A stretch of DNA of 64,000 nucleotides from Leptasterias polaris (lineage: Eukaryota > Echinodermata > Asteroidea > Forcipulatida > Asteriidae), in contig JAZGTN010000058.1 of assembly GCA_037783415.1 (NCBI GenBank), forward strand, positions 4,004,001 to 4,068,000, written 5' to 3'. Below the pieces are notes generated by a model. It ran no database searches. It was not told the origin of the DNA and was given only the letters and a program-made list of their open reading frames with translations. The translations under genes were made by a program, and so were the position numbers. This document shows positions 1 through 12,657 of the stretch, in pieces (position 1 is the first letter of the stretch; each line of letters opens with the position of its first letter).

Positions 1-800
1 CCTTCATCCTGGAAAATGTGCTTGGCAGTCTCTGTGTTTCCTTCATCCTGGAAAGTGGCATCCGTTGTCCCTGTCTTTAAGGGTGCTGGTGAGCGTTCTG
101 AAGCCACTAATTATCGTCCTATTAGTCTGCTTCCCATAATAAGTAAGATCTTTGAATGCTTCGTCAATCAACAGCTCCTTGGATACCTGGAGGACAACGA
201 CCTTCTAACTGACTGCCAGTTTGGGTTTCGCCATTCCCGCTCAACCGGTGACCTGCTTTCCCTAATTACCGACCATTTTTGTAGGGCTTTAGATCGCAGG
301 GGTGAGGCTCGTGTTGTAGCATTGGACATCTCGAAGGCCTTCGACAAAGTATGGCATACTGGCCTGCTCCACAAGCTTCAGTCATATGGTGTGTCAGGAA
401 GAATGCTATCTATAATCTCTGCTTTCCTTTCCAATCGCAAGTTGAAGGTTGCCCTTGAGGGTCAATCTTCTCCTACCTGTTTTATCAATTCCGGTGTTCC
501 GCAAGGCTCAGTACTTGGTCCTACTCTCTTTCTTGTTTACATTAATGATCTGCCCGATGAAGTTTTGTCTCAGCTCGCCATGTATGCTGATGATTCAACT
601 CTCTTCTGTGTTTCCCCTAACTCTTCCAACACTTCTCACTGTGAGGTTGGTGTCTCACTAAACACGGACTTAGAGAATGTGCTAAAGTGGGGGAATGATT
701 GGCTAGTAACCTTCAATGCAAAGAAAACTAAACTTCTACCTCTGTCTCGCTCAGGAGATGTTATATTTCCATCTATTCATATGGGTCCATTGACTTTGCC
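1..800 (+). pseudogene. LINE reverse transcriptase fragment (3' part)
   Basis: This is part of a non-LTR retrotransposon polymerase, which copies its own RNA into DNA at a nicked target. Visible RT motifs in order are NYRPISLLP, the finger segment QFGFRHSRSTGD, LDISKAFDKVWH (first catalytic Asp), GVPQGSVLGPTLFLVYIND, and the catalytic box YADDSTLF near base 590. The endonuclease domain and the start of RT are missing because the window begins here, and similarity stops soon after LPLSRSG, near base 800. The frame stays open to 1086, but those residues do not look like a LINE. The motif CCTTCATCCTGGAAA occurs at bases 1-15 and 41-55, a 40-bp duplication. It belongs to the Jockey/CR1/I group; the clade cannot be fixed from this piece. 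Confidence 0.85.
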
Positions 801-2250
801 ATTCTCGTTGCTTAATGATCAAAATGGAATTAAAGACGAAGTTTCGCTGAGATGGCCACCTACTTCAGTGATTCATATGAGTATTAATTTTGTGAGAAAA
901 TGCAAGCAGAAAAGGACGAACATTGGTTATGTTTTGATCACACTCCGAGAAGGAAGGATGTGTCATCGGATCGTGAAGGGTGCTTCAGACCCTCCTCACG
1001 GCATGTGTTTATCGTTGCTACACGGGACTAAAACGGTAAGTTTTTGTGTGAACATCAATGCTTTTCAAAATGATTCTTTTATTTAATGCACAATTACGTT
1101 ATAAAGTTTATCCTGTATCATCAAGTGGTGACGTTGGTGATATGTTTTTAAAACCAAGGAACGTTTAGTATGAACGTCGAAGAGATATAATTGGGCAATG
1201 GAGGGATTGGTATGATTGTTGGCTGTGTCACTATAATAGTCAGAAAATGGTCAGACTGATGAATGTTTTCCGTCAACTTTGTATTATGACATAATTATTT
1301 GAAAACCCTTCGATAACGTTTCCCCTAATAAGGTTTCGTTTATAAGTTGTTCACATCAAAAACAGGATGTGCACCTTCCACTAATTTTTTCTTGCGTAAT
1401 TTCTTTACTCTGATATGTTGTATTGTTGAGCGCAATATAAATTCAATAACTTATTATTATTATTATTATATAATCATGAAATGTTTTAAGTCTTGAATTT
1501 TGGTAAGTCTTGAATTTTATGAAATTGAGCAGTTTCAGCTTGACTTACATTGCTTTGAGTCATACTTTGTATATAATTGTTTTTTTCTTCTTCAGAATAT
1601 ACAACACATCCAGTACCCGAATGGTCTCCAGTGAAAGATTTCATAATCATTGTTGTGTTCCATTCCCTAATTCCTTGCCGAGTGTATGATGCACCATACA
1701 GGTAGAAATAGTTATTAACTCATTAATAATATTTAATTAGTTAAAATTCACGAGAAGCTAAAACTGCCGTCTTCATGACTTGCCTTTATCCTGCATAATT
1801 TTTTTAAACAAGTGTCTTTTCTTTCAATTTTATAAATTTAACAAACCGTTCTGTATGAAGACTAATGTCTAAAAATCAAGCAAGCTATTTTTAAAAATGC
1901 AACCAATAGCTCACACTATGCTCGACTTATTTTAACGACATCATCATCAGTGCATATGTATTGAACAATCAAAGTATCATGCACCGATACATGAGAAGCC
2001 AAATCACAGTATTTGAAAACCTGTTAAAACTTATAAGAATTGTAACTTAATAATGTCAACATGATTTGCATATAGTCGGATTTATTAATAAATAAAGAAT
2101 CAATATCCATTGAAAAATGAAAAACTTCAGTGAGTGGCATACATGATAGTTGTACTTATGAGTAATTCAAAGGCTCGTTTTAAGATGTGCAACCAAAATG
2201 AAAGGGAATTTGAAAAATTAATGTTGCTCTGTATGAAAGGACATTATTGA
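801..2250. other. intergenic DNA after LINE fragment
   Basis: There is no convincing gene here. The open frame running on from the RT fragment contains a good donor-like site at 1036 (ACG|GTAAGT). A TTA repeat lies at about 1452-1468 behind a 'GCGCAATATAAAT' stretch, which resembles the 3' tail of a CR1/L2 LINE or derived SINE. Bases 2095-2235 have a diverged second copy at about 24255-24400, so they are also repetitive. Confidence 0.5.
1596..1701 (+). CDS. putative internal exon, product unknown
   Basis: A pyrimidine-rich tract ending TTCTTCTTCAG precedes 106 bases that are open in one frame (two bases, 34 codons, two bases) and end at ACAG|GTAGAA. The frame reads ...PVPEWSPVKDF then a hydrophobic stretch IIIVVFHSLIP. 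I recognise no family. The incoming phase does not match the donor-like site at 1036, so I cannot join the two. Support is only splice signals and an open frame, which is weak for so short a segment. Confidence 0.2.
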
Positions 2251-2253
2251 CCC

Positions 2254-4005
2254 GTCAAACACTTAATTCTTATGTTCTATCATTCTAAACGTGTAATCTT
2301 TGTGAAAAAATCGTACACGATTATTTCATATGTGATCATTATAAAAACAAGTAAAGGGAACCAGCCGATCATATCAAGAAACATTATACTTCCATCCAAT
2401 GGCCGTCCAAAAACCAATTAAGTAAATAAACTCGCAATTCAAAAGTCAACTCTAGCGGGCGCTACAGACATTTTGGGATTAGTGGATTAATGTAAACTCG
2501 GGACATAGTTAGGTCATTGTGGTGCTTCTGTTCTATGCGTGATATGAGTAGGGACTTCAGTATGTAATACATGAAGTCCAAATTGCACGGGAAAAGGGTA
2601 ACTTTATTGGGTTCAAACAATGGAAGGAAGTAACTCTTGTGAAAGTAGTTGTGGAATAATTTGTTTCTAAATAGACTCATTCACTAACTTTTGATAAAAA
2701 CTTATCGTATCTAACAGAGTCATATTTACCAAATTCAATTACATTTGAGCCACTGCTAGTTCTAACAGGATTTATGAGTACAGAACGACTTTGGTAATCA
2801 AGCTGAAACTTTGCATGTATCCAAGTTGGGATATGTTACATCCACAAAATTTGTTCACACCACGATGACGTCATCGAGTGTGACATGACGTCACCTTAAA
2901 GGTGCATGTTCAAGATCTATATACTGAGTAGTAAATGCTTGGTCCTGGGGGAAAAAAATTCCCGAACACCTTGTTTTTGTGCTCGCAACAAAAACTTATA
3001 TCTAGTTTTACTTGGTCTTCTTCTTCTGGCCGTCGATTGTCCGGTAACAAAAGCACACTTCCCAAGCTCATATAAACTTGAAAGTTTACATGTAGTTAGA
3101 TAACCATTAGGAGATGAAACCGTTTCAGTTACGTCATGATGACGTCATCAGGTGTCAAGTTATAAGGTTTTTAAACATTACAAATTGTAATCATTGAAAA
3201 TCCATATCAAATCAAGATGAAGAGACCGTCGGTTGCTTTTTGCGGAAATATATAGATTTTTTATTGTGTGCGTGACATGACTTGACCTCTACTTCCGGTC
3301 GAAACCGGAAGAAACCGGAAGTGCCTTGTAATTTAAAAGTGGCACATTTAAAAAAAAATTTTTTAACTGTGTTATAGTCGAGCAAGGGTTTTTTTTTTTT
3401 TTTAAAGACAAGTGACGTCATAAAAGTCAATAGCGCTCTCTAGCGGCAGGTTGAAAACAGTTAAAAATACACTTTTACTAGATGTCTGTGGTGAAGTTTA
3501 TGATAATCGTTTCAAAATTGGTATACATGATGACCTTCATACAGACAACATATGTGTGAATTTTTAGATTGATGACGTCATCATGTGTCACGTGGTATCG
3601 CCTTAAAGGTTTACTTTTTGAAGCCGTGTATTTACAAAACCACAAGTTCGACTGAGTTGAAACTTGGCATGTTGAAAGACAGTGATATTGACTATGTAAA
3701 TCTAAAGAAACAACACGATGACGTCATTCTTTTTTTAATACAAATATTTGAAATATTGACCAATTATTACGGGTATTTATTGACCCGCTGTTAAACCACG
3801 GGATACACACACGCTACGTGATCTAAACTGGTGGGCAAATCAACCACAAGGTTCAAAGTCCAATAAACAAGCTTGTGGTCTAGTCTCTGTTCAAGGTTCG
3901 CGCAACCTGCTTTTGACAACACGCTTTGTTAGTCTCTAAAACAGCCGTCCATGCAAACCTCGTTAACAAACAAATGCTAGGCTTTTGAAACTTGAAAGGT
4001 AATGA
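2254..4005. repeat. R1 tandem family, copy 1
   Basis: This is the first of three long copies of a ~1.75 kb dispersed/tandem unit; copies 2 and 3 begin near 4375 and 14738 with the same CCCGTCAAACACTT start. It carries several TGACGTCA palindromes (near 2866, 2884, 3140, 3411, 3571, 3718), a pair of inverted ACTTCCGG / CCGGAAGT boxes near 3292-3325, and a hairpin near 2955-2995 (GAACACCTTG..., stem GTTTTTGT/ACAAAAAC). It has no substantial open frame. It ends with a block (3786-4005) that starts ACCACGGGATACAC. Origin unknown: it could be a non-autonomous element or a satellite-like higher-order unit. Confidence 0.8.
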
Positions 4006-4374
4006 ATTTATAAAATATGAAGTGATGACGTCTGCATGACGTCATCAATTTTCAAGTTATATTACCACCAAGGTAGTGTTTTACAAGATATAATACGTAC
4101 AGAACAACTTTGGCATCAAGCTTAAACTTTGCAAGTATTTAGGCTGGGATGTGTTACATCAGCGCTGCCTTTACACAGAGGGCGCTAGATAAAAACTACG
4201 GTCACGAGCTGCTGATGTTTTGTTGCATTCATAGACACAGGAATGGTGGCAACTTTATTTATTATTTTGAATAACATCTTTAGGCTTGTAATCAAGTGGA
4301 TAATCATTCAAAAATAGTGGGTTTTGATTCCAAAGCGACTACCATGGAAATTAGCATGCAGATCGATGCCCGCG
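4006..4374. repeat. junction between R1 copies
   Basis: This holds a partial R1 piece (4017-4160, with TGACGTCT and TGACGTCA) followed by a segment (4220-4374) containing GCGACTACCATGGAAA. The latter recurs at 14585-14737 just before R1 copy 3, so it belongs to the same repeated array. Confidence 0.6.
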
Positions 4375-6103
4375 CCCGTCAAACACTTGATTCTTATGTT
4401 CATATCATTCTAAACATGTAAGCATTGTTGTGAAAAAAATCGTACACGATTATTTCATATGTGATCATAAAGGGAACCAGCCGATCATATTAAGAAACAT
4501 TATACTTCCATCCAATGGCCGTCCAAAAACCAATTGAGTAATTAAACTCGCAATTCAAAAGTCAACTCTATAGCGGGCGCTACAGACATTTTGGGATTTG
4601 TGGAATAATGTAAACTCGGAACATTCTGTAGTTTGTGGTGCTTCTGTTCTATGCGTGATATGACTAGGAATTTCAGTATGTAAAACATGCAGTCCAAATT
4701 GCACGGGAAAGGGATAACTTTATTTGGTTCAAACTATGGAAGGAAGTAACTCTCATGAAAGTAGTTGGGGAATAATTTGTTTCTAAATAGACTCATTCAC
4801 TAACTTTTGATAAAAACTTATCGTACAAATTTCTAACAGTCATGTTTACCAAAATTTTCATTTACATGCTAGTTCTTACAAGATTTATTTATGAGTACAG
4901 AACGACTTTGGTAATCAAGCTGAAACTTTGCATGTATCCAAGTTGGGATATGTTACATCCACAAAATTTGTTCACACCACGATGACGTCATCGAGTGTGA
5001 CAAAACGTCACCTTCAAGATCTATATACTGAGTAGTATGCTTGGTTAAGCTGAAATGTAGTTTACATGTATTCAAACTGGGATGTGTTACGACCAAATTG
5101 AACGTCAGTCCGAACAACTTCTTTTTGTTATACAACAAAAAGTTAAGTCTAGTTAGGGTTCGGAGCGGAGCATAGCTCCGAACACCTCTTCTTATTGTTC
5201 GTTTTTTTAGGTGTTCGGAGCGGAGCGTAGCGACGAACACCTCTTGTTATTGTTTTTTTTTTTTTTTTTTTACTTCTTCAGATTCTGGCCGTCCCTTGTC
5301 CGCTAACAAAAGCACACTTCCCAAGCTCATATAAACTTGAAATTTTTACCATAGTTAGATAACCATTAGGAGACGAAACCGTTTCATTTACGTCATGATG
5401 ACGTCATCAGGTGTCAAATTACAAGGTTTTTAGAACAAAATAAATTAATCTTTGAAATTCTGTAACAAATCACACTTAAGAGACCGTCGGTTGTTTTATG
5501 CGGGATCATACTTAGGTCATATAGCTCTTTATTTTTTGTCGTTTGCGTGACCTCACATGACCTCTACTTCCTGTCGAAACAGGAAGAAACAGGAAGTGCC
5601 TTGTAATTTAAAAGTGGCACACTTTTTGAAGTTTTTTTTAAGGGTGTTATAGTCGAGCAAGAGTCTGGTTTAACAAAATAAGATAAGTGACGTCATAAAA
5701 GTCAAGAGCGCCCTCTAGCGGCAGGTTGAAAACTGTTAAAAATACACTTTTACTAGATGTCTGTGGCGAAGTTTATGATAATCGTTTCAAAATTGGTATA
5801 TATAATGACCTTTATGCAGACAACATATGTGTGAAGTTTTATATTGATGACGTCATCATGTGTCACGAGGTATCGCCTTAAAGGTTTACTTTTTGAAGCC
5901 GTGTATCTACAAAACCACAAATTCGACTGAGTTGAAACTTGGCATGTTGAAAGACAGTGATAGTGACAACGTAAATCTAAAGAGACAACATGATGACGTC
6001 ATTCCTTTTTTTTATACAAATATTTGAAATATTGACCAATTATTACGTGTATTTATTGACCCGCTGTCAAACCACGGGCTACACACACACTACGCGAACT
6101 AAA
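4375..6103. repeat. R1 copy 2, left part (split by TE1)
   Basis: It is closely similar to 2254-3800 throughout, including the CRE-like palindromes near 4982, 5400, 5688, 5846 and 5994. A private insertion at about 5157-5260 holds two hairpins of the type AGGTGTTCGG...CCGAACACCT followed by a long T run. The copy stops at 6103 (CGAACTAAA), where TE1 begins, and resumes at 13906. Copy 3 carries the unsplit sequence near 16341-16360 (CTGAACCAGTGGG). Confidence 0.8.
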
Positions 6104-6268
6104 TAGACCGTGGGCTGAGGGCCAAAATTATTTATTTTTGTAGTCCACCTCACGAATCTACTTTTGCTTGTGCTTAAAAAATCGTAAAAATACCACTGAT
6201 TATGAATATGAAATTCGCCAAGCCGAAAAACTGCACATGAAAAAGATATGAATTAATAAAGTTGTGAA
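6104..6268 (+). repeat. TE1 left terminal inverted repeat
   Basis: Read inward it gives TAGACCGTGGGCTGA, then GTAGTCCACC and AAATTCGCCA, then AACTGCACA. The reverse complement of 13735-13905 gives the same blocks in the same order with small indels. The strongest matches are the outer 15 bases and the blocks around 6140-6150 and 6210-6230. Confidence 0.75.
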
Positions 6269-6294
6269 AAATCGGAAATAAATAAATTCATGAT

Positions 6295-6391
6295 TATCCA
6301 ATCACGGCGCCTCTTTCATGACGGCGCCTCTTTCATCGCGACGCGTTGACCAATGAGAAGGCGCGTTTCACGGTGAAGCATCATAACAACA
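6295..6391 (+). promoter_or_regulatory. CCAAT-type promoter of TE1 gene
   Basis: Directly upstream of the first ATG lie two CCAAT boxes (TCCAATCACGG near 6298, GACCAATGAG near 6349), a tandem GGCGCCTCTTTCAT motif, and GC-rich sequence (GCGACGCG) that stands out from the AT-rich surroundings. No TATA box is seen. This suits a TATA-less promoter internal to the transposon. Confidence 0.5.
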
Positions 6392-6736
6392 ATGGCGTCT
6401 TCATCAGACATGGCGGACACATCGGAAGGAGAGGACAGTGGCGATAATGGTTTTATTTACTGTTGTATGCATACTTGTGATAAAAAATCAAAGCTAGTGA
6501 AGTTGACAGACAAAAGCTACGATAAATTTAGGGACTGGCTACGATAAATTTAGGGACTGCAGCCTGCGATGGCGTGAATTAAACTGTCCCGAAAGTTTAA
6601 TTGCTGCCACGTTTTTGGAGAACGACCACGACGACCGTGATGATCGGTGTGATCATGATGATCGCAACCCTCCATCCGGTTCTGGTGATACTTCAAGTGG
6701 TTCAACGCGAGGACGGCCAAGAGGAGGAAGAGTAAG
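6392..6736 (+). pseudogene. TE1 gene exon 1, frame broken by 22-bp duplication
   Basis: Exon 1 of the TE1 gene starts at ATG 6392, with a second in-frame ATG at 6410. It encodes an acidic start, then a short zinc-ligand-like segment (YCCMHTC) followed by SKLVKLTDKSYDKFRDC. A perfect tandem duplication of 22 bases (6516-6537 and 6538-6559) shifts the frame and brings in TAA at once. With one copy counted, the frame continues through RWRELNCPES, a D/H-rich stretch and RGRPRGGRVR to a donor (AAG|GTAAAC, GT at 6737). The phase then matches exon 2. Either this genomic copy is inactive or translation begins elsewhere. Confidence 0.6.
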
Positions 6737-7606
6737 GTAAACATGGAACCGAGCGATATTTTTGTGTGTAATTTAATATTTAATGCATGCAAAACATTTT
6801 TATGACTGAGTCACCAAAGACCGACTTTCGACTGTCATTCATTATCGATCGTGCAGCACACTGCATACCGTCCGTGGGAACAGTTTTTTGTTGCATTTGT
6901 ATTTTACAAATAGTCACAAGGCCTTCCTATTTTAGTCCGATTTTTTTGTCCTTGGACAAATCTGAAACAAATGTGATTCAATAGCTTAGAAAGTATATTA
7001 TACTGGCCTACACCATGTATATGTGAATGTATACTGTCAAGTGTCATGACTGTATGTAGCTGTAGTACTCACTGTACTTGAAAAAAATTGTCATTTGGCT
7101 TGCATTCAGAATCCCTTGCCCTTTCTTGTTTTGTTGAATTTTGAAACCTGTGTTACCTGCCGAATATGTCTGACACTTACATTTTTTTAAATTACTTAAT
7201 TTATTTGTGTGCTGTCTTAAACAGTTTCAAGGTTATATGCATACACTTTTTCAAGGGGCAGAGTTTGAATGGGCAGAGTCGACTCGACACAAAAACTTCA
7301 ACGCACTTTTCAGATGTGTGTGTGAAGTTCTAGCGTCACTCGCATGGATTGTCTCTTTGAAAAAAATAATCTGCCCCTTGAACAAGTGTACATTTTATTA
7401 TCATGAAAGTGCTTATTTGTTGTCCTTTTTTTCTGGAGCTGGACTCTTTTTATAATTACAAATTTTCAAAGAAATTGTCCTAATTGAATCAGGTATTACT
7501 TAGTCATAATGTCACATTATTAAAAGGTTTTAACATAAATAGGCTTTGCTACAGAAACAGCAGTGACTAACTATCAGCATTTTTTGTTCTTCTTTTTTAA
7601 AAATAG

Positions 7607-7725
7607 AAGGCGAAGTGGTCAGCCGGGCTATCACTTGGAATGTTACCGCCACTATTGTAACACAACAAAGATTAAGCGGGCAGAGGAAAGACAGAAAAGG
7701 AAGCAGCTGGAGGAAATTAAAGAAG
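7607..7725 (+). CDS. TE1 gene exon 2 (CY-containing linker)
   Basis: An acceptor (TTTAAAAATAG) precedes the exon and GTAAAC follows it. The incoming phase of two bases from exon 1 and the outgoing phase of one base into exon 3 both keep the frame open. It encodes SGQPGYHLECYRHYC followed by a highly basic helix (KIKRAEERQKRKQ). A G-Y/F-H-x2-C-Y segment of this kind recurs near the N-terminus of large uncharacterised invertebrate proteins of this family, as I recall them. The adjacent introns are 870 and 242 bases. Confidence 0.65.
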
Positions 7726-7967
7726 GTAAACTACCAAATATGCATTTAAGTACATTAACATAGGTATACATTTCTTTTGTCTAGCGTAAGGAATTTTTTA
7801 TTCAAGTGACACATTTTTGTGTAGAGCAGATCCTTCACCCTCTCATTTCTCCCAAGGTGATAAGTGACCAAAGGAAAAAAAAAAAATGTAATGACAAAAT
7901 GAAAGAAATTGTGAACTGTACATGTGTACATGAGCAGTGAAGTAGTTGTTAATGTTTTCATCCACAG

Positions 7968-10900
7968 AAAATGAACTTGGTGAGAATCAAGACAGCCAAG
8001 ATCATCTACCAACAAAGCGGTTGCTGCGATCAGGGTCAGAGCAAACACAGGTCACTCCAACTCCAGGCCGGTCACATGTTCTCCCAATACAGTGCATCCT
8101 TTGCCGAGAGACAAAATACACCAGGGAAAAAGCTTCACAAAAGAGAAAGAGAGAGCGATTGGTTCAATGCGAGACACATCATGGCGGGCAGTTAGTCAAA
8201 GCTGCCAAAATTCGACAAGATGAACAGTTGTTGTTACAAATCCAAGACAGGGATCTTGTAGCAATTGAAGCCCGGTATCATAAAAGCTGTTATCTTAAGT
8301 ACACAAAGATTGTTCGTCTATACAGTTCAAATGATCAAAGTGAAACTCCACAAAAAGATTTTGAAATTTCATTCCAAAAGTTCAGTCAAGCTGTATTGAA
8401 AGAAAAAATCATTGAAGGTAAAGAAATCTGGCGCCTCACAAAACTAACCAAGGCATTTGTTAAGATTATTAAAGAAGTTGAGGGAATAGATGCAGAAGGA
8501 TATAAAACTCATAACTTGAAGAATAGGATCAAAAAGGCACACCCTATTATTTGTTTTTCTAGACCCTCACGTTTCTTTGAAAGTGATATTGTGTTTGCAG
8601 GTAGTTTAGATGTTATGGATGTTGTTGAGGAAGCAGTTCATGAGTCTTCCACCAGTGAGAGTGAGAGTACAAGTAGTGGAGATTTCACACCTGAGAAGAC
8701 GGCTAACTATCCTGGGGAGATTAGAGAGCTTTATTTGGCAGCACAGATTCTCAAAAATTTGATGGAGAACTCAACGACTACTGGTCCCTGGCCTCCAACT
8801 GCAGCTGATCTGACTATTGATAAAATTAACGAGATTGTCCCCTATCAACTCTTCAACTTTTTAGCATGGAGCACCGGCTGCAGCAGTGTCCCAATAAATT
8901 CAGGTAGGATTGCAGTAGCAGAAGAAGATGAGCTTCGAGTGTTGTCTATCGCTCAAGATATAATGTATCTTAAGGCAAAGGGAAGGACTCTGATGCCAAA
9001 ACATACCGCCCTTGCCATGGCAGTGAGGCATTTTACTGGGTCTGCTAAGTTGATCGGTCTTCTTAATGGTTTAGGTCATTGTGTTTCAAATTCAGTTGTG
9101 CTGGGCCATGACACTGCACTTGCAAAACGGCAGCTTGCCATGAGTGATGTTCTACTCCCACCAGGGACGCAGCAAATTTTCAGCACTCTAGTGTGGGACA
9201 ACAACGACTTCGGTGAAGAAACCATTTCGGGCAAGGGTACTACCCATAACACAAATGGAATCATCATCCAACGCCCAACATCATCCTCAGTTAATCAATC
9301 ACCAGCAGAAAAGTCTGTCCCTAAAACCAATGCAAGATCATTTCAACCACTCCCAACTGAGATCAAGCCATATCTTGGATTAAAGAAGAAGGGACCTCGG
9401 CCATTTGGGAAGGATGTTCTTCTAGGAGAAGAGAATCATTTACAAGCCCAAGAGAATCCTCGAAAATTGGATTTAGCTTATGTTTTAATGAAGCTGGCAG
9501 GAGTGTCAGAAGAGTTTTTTGCAGGATGGACAGGATTCAACACGACTCTTAATTGTTCCAACGTTCCATGGATGTCAAAGGTAGGATACCTTCCCATTAT
9601 TGATGCTAGCCCGACTGAGTATGATACCGTTTTCACCATTTTGGATAGAAGTGTTGAAATAGCAAGTAGTCTTGACCAGGAGAAAATAGTTGTTGTTTTT
9701 GATCAAGCTATTTATGCTAAAGCACAGCAGATAAGATGGAGGAATGATGAATTTATGAATAAAGTTGTTATTCGACTTGGGGCATTCCACACTGCCATGT
9801 CATTGTTGGCATGTATTGGAAAGAGATTTCGAGACGCGGGTTTAGAGGATATAATGATTGAGTCTGGTATTGTCGCTCAAGGTTCCATCAATGGTGTGAT
9901 GAATGGACACCACTACAACCGAAGCATGAGATCTCATAAATGTGTGATGGAGGCATTGCAACGGCTGCGATGGCAGGTGTTCTTAAACACTCTTCCTGAT
10001 GAAGAGAAAGATTCAGTACTTGAGGTACTGGTTATACTTCAGAGTTCATTTCCAAGTTCGGCATTCCAGGAGCACGTTCAGTCTGAACGATTTGCAGAGG
10101 TACTTAAGTCTTACAGTCAGTTCATATCTACTCATTCCAATGATCCAACATTTGCTGTTTGGTCATCATACATTGAGATGGTAGAACTTCTTCTTCTTTT
10201 TGTAAGAGCCACTCGAGAGGGTAACTGGGATCTTCATCTTTCAAGCATTCGAAGTTTGTTGCCGTGGTTCTTTGCGTATGATCGCACAAATTACTCAAGG
10301 TACCTGCCTGCTTATTGGCTCGAGATGTGTGAGCTACCGGTTCGTCATCCATTAGTTCATGATGCATTCATGATTGGCGAGTTTGCAGTTCAACGGCAGC
10401 AAGAACATGGTTTTTCTCAAGTGGCTTGTGACCAGGCAATCGAACAAACCTGCAATCGGGACACCAAGACGAAGGGAGGAATGATAGGTTTTACAACGCA
10501 TAAGGGTGCAGTTCAAAGATGGATACTATCACAGCATGAGCGATCTGCAATTTCAAAGCGGTGTGAGGAGATGGCAGGGCAAGGTGAGAAAACCAGAAGA
10601 AGAAAAGATCTTGACAAAACACGGATAAAGAAGGATGAAGAAGATGTGCGTTCTGTAATCAGTTGTATTGAAGCAAGGATAAATCCCTTTGAAGAGTCTA
10701 ATGAGCGTTTGCTCCATATTTCATCAGGCGTGGTAGCTTCCAAAGAGGTCAATAAGGACTACCTTGAAGCAAGAGAAAAAGGAGATGCTTCTTTTGTTGT
10801 CTATTGCAAAGACAGGTTGCATGTTAGTGATGTTGATATGTTTGCTACCCTCAAGAAACAAAAGCTAAAAACATTCAGTTCCATGAACAAAATAACAATT

Positions 10901-12472
10901 TCAAAAGTGAAGGGGAAGGAAGTAACACTTAAGGCAGACAGAACGCTTTTTCAGCGGCTTCTCATTATTGCCAGTGTAAGAAAATTAGACATCCCCAAAA
11001 TGTTAACATACAACCTCGGACCATTGCCTTTATCACTTGCAACTTTCAATGGGTTTCTTAATAAGACAACAAAGGCCAGTCTTATGCATTATATTGAATC
11101 TATTGTCGACCCCTCCCCAGTCATGGATAGTGTCCCAAAGGGTAGTGTTTGGCTTGTGGATGGAATGGCTATGCTTCAAGAACTTCCACAGAGAAGTATT
11201 CCAAGTACATTTGGTTTGCTGGCAGATCATCTCCTGAGACAACTTGTCAATTTGGCCAGAGGTGTGCATAGTGATGCTGTTCACTTTGTGGTTGACATGT
11301 ATCCCAAAATCAGCATCAAGAATGCAGAGAGAGGAAAACGAGCTGCAAGTGGAAGTCAGGTCACTAAAATCTATGGCGAAGACCAGAAAGTTCCTCATCA
11401 GTGGAAGAAATTCCTTTCATGTAGTGATAACAAGGTGGCGCTTCAGAATTTCTTGTTTGAAACATGGAGTAAACGACCTGCACAATCGCTGCATAAAGTC
11501 ACAGTTTTCGCTGCTCATGGTTGTCATTGCCATTCACTGAAAGATGTGGCGGGTGAAATGGTGGTTGAAAATATTGCAGATTTGGAGTGCAACCATGAGG
11601 AGGCTGATACTCGACTCTTTCTTCATGCAAAATATGCAGCTTTGTATCAAACATCCTCCAACACAACAGCTCATGTTATAGTCAAGAGTCCTGACACAGA
11701 CGTATTTGTCATAGGTGTTTGTAAAGCCAACAAAATTGGAACGACTTTGCTTCTTCATACGGGACGAGGAAACAACAAACGAGTCCTTAACCTTACCAAT
11801 GTGCACAATTATCTTGGAGCAGAAGTTAGTGATGCCTTGATTGGGCTTCACTGCTTTACAGGGTGTGATTCGGTTAGTGCATTTTACGGGAAGGGAAAGA
11901 GTAAGGCGATAAAATTGATGATGGGCGATAGTGATGTTCAGAAAGTTTTCAAGCAGATTGGTTCGTCTTTCGAAGTGAGTGAAGAAGTCATCAAAGCCAT
12001 TGAGAGATTTGTTTGCAAATTATATGATCAAGACTGTTCCTCGGTTAATATGGCAAGATACAACATGTTTTTGATGGTTACAAAAACAGAGGCTGCCATG
12101 CCACCTACAAGTGATTCACTGCAGAAACATATTTTCAGAGCAAACTACCAGGCTGCTATCCACACTAGGTGTTTTGAACAAGTTCAGGACATCCCTAGTC
12201 CACGTAGTCATGGCTGGAACATTGTCAATGACATGGATCTTGATATATTATGGGGAGATCTCCCACCAGCTCCAGGTAGTGTGCTTGAACTGTCCAATTG
12301 TACATGTAAAAAAACCAAATGTAAGGCACCACTAGCCAGCCTCAAGGGCAAGTGTTCTTGTCGTCAAAACAATGTTCCATGCACAGATTTATGCACTTGT
12401 ATAGGTTGTGAAAATTCTCTTTCAACTGAAAACTCAGATGATGAGGAGATTGACTCCGATGAAGATTGTTGA
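7968..12472 (+). CDS. TE1 gene exon 3: FEN/XPG-like nuclease with CXC-type C-terminus
   Basis: This single ~1500-codon exon follows acceptor TCCACAG in phase with exon 2. In order: a C-x2-C/basic zinc region (CILCRETKYTREKASQKR, about residue 50), RYHKSCYLKYT (110), a conserved WDNNDFGEETISGKGTTHN block (417), and a long central helical region. From residue ~1065 there is a series matching the seven acidic positions of FEN1-type nucleases: WLVDGMAML, VHFVVDMYPKISIK, NHEEADTRLF, SPDTDVFVIGV and TGCDSVSAFYGKGKSKA, the last resembling the metal site plus helix-hairpin entry. It ends with CTCKKTKCK...GKCSCRQ...CTCIGC, like CXC DNA-binding modules. The nuclease assignment is inference from motif order; the family is otherwise uncharacterised to me. 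The exon is fully open, unlike exon 1. Confidence 0.75.
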
Positions 12473-12651
12473 AGTTTACAAAGTATAACAACTGGTACCT
12501 TAACTGTGATCCTTTGTATGACCATTTCTTGTTGAATTACTTATTTGTGCTGCACAATTGATGTACAAAACTTTCTTGGATAATTGTTGTGAGAACTATA
12601 CTGATGAACTATTAATTTTGAATTTTAGAAAAAAAATTCCTTTGGATAACT

Positions 12652-12657
12652 AATAAA
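12652..12657 (+). terminator. polyadenylation signal AATAAA for TE1 gene
   Basis: The first AATAAA after the stop codon lies 180 bases downstream in AT-rich sequence, a normal position for the 3' end of the TE1 transcript. Confidence 0.4.

Noticed and set aside
801..1086. Extension of the LINE reverse transcriptase frame to 1086
   Set aside because: After about base 800 the residues no longer resemble a LINE C-terminus; the frame is open by chance or fused to other sequence.
6550..6792. Minus-strand open frame over TE1 exon 1
   Set aside because: Antisense shadow of the His/Asp-rich exon.
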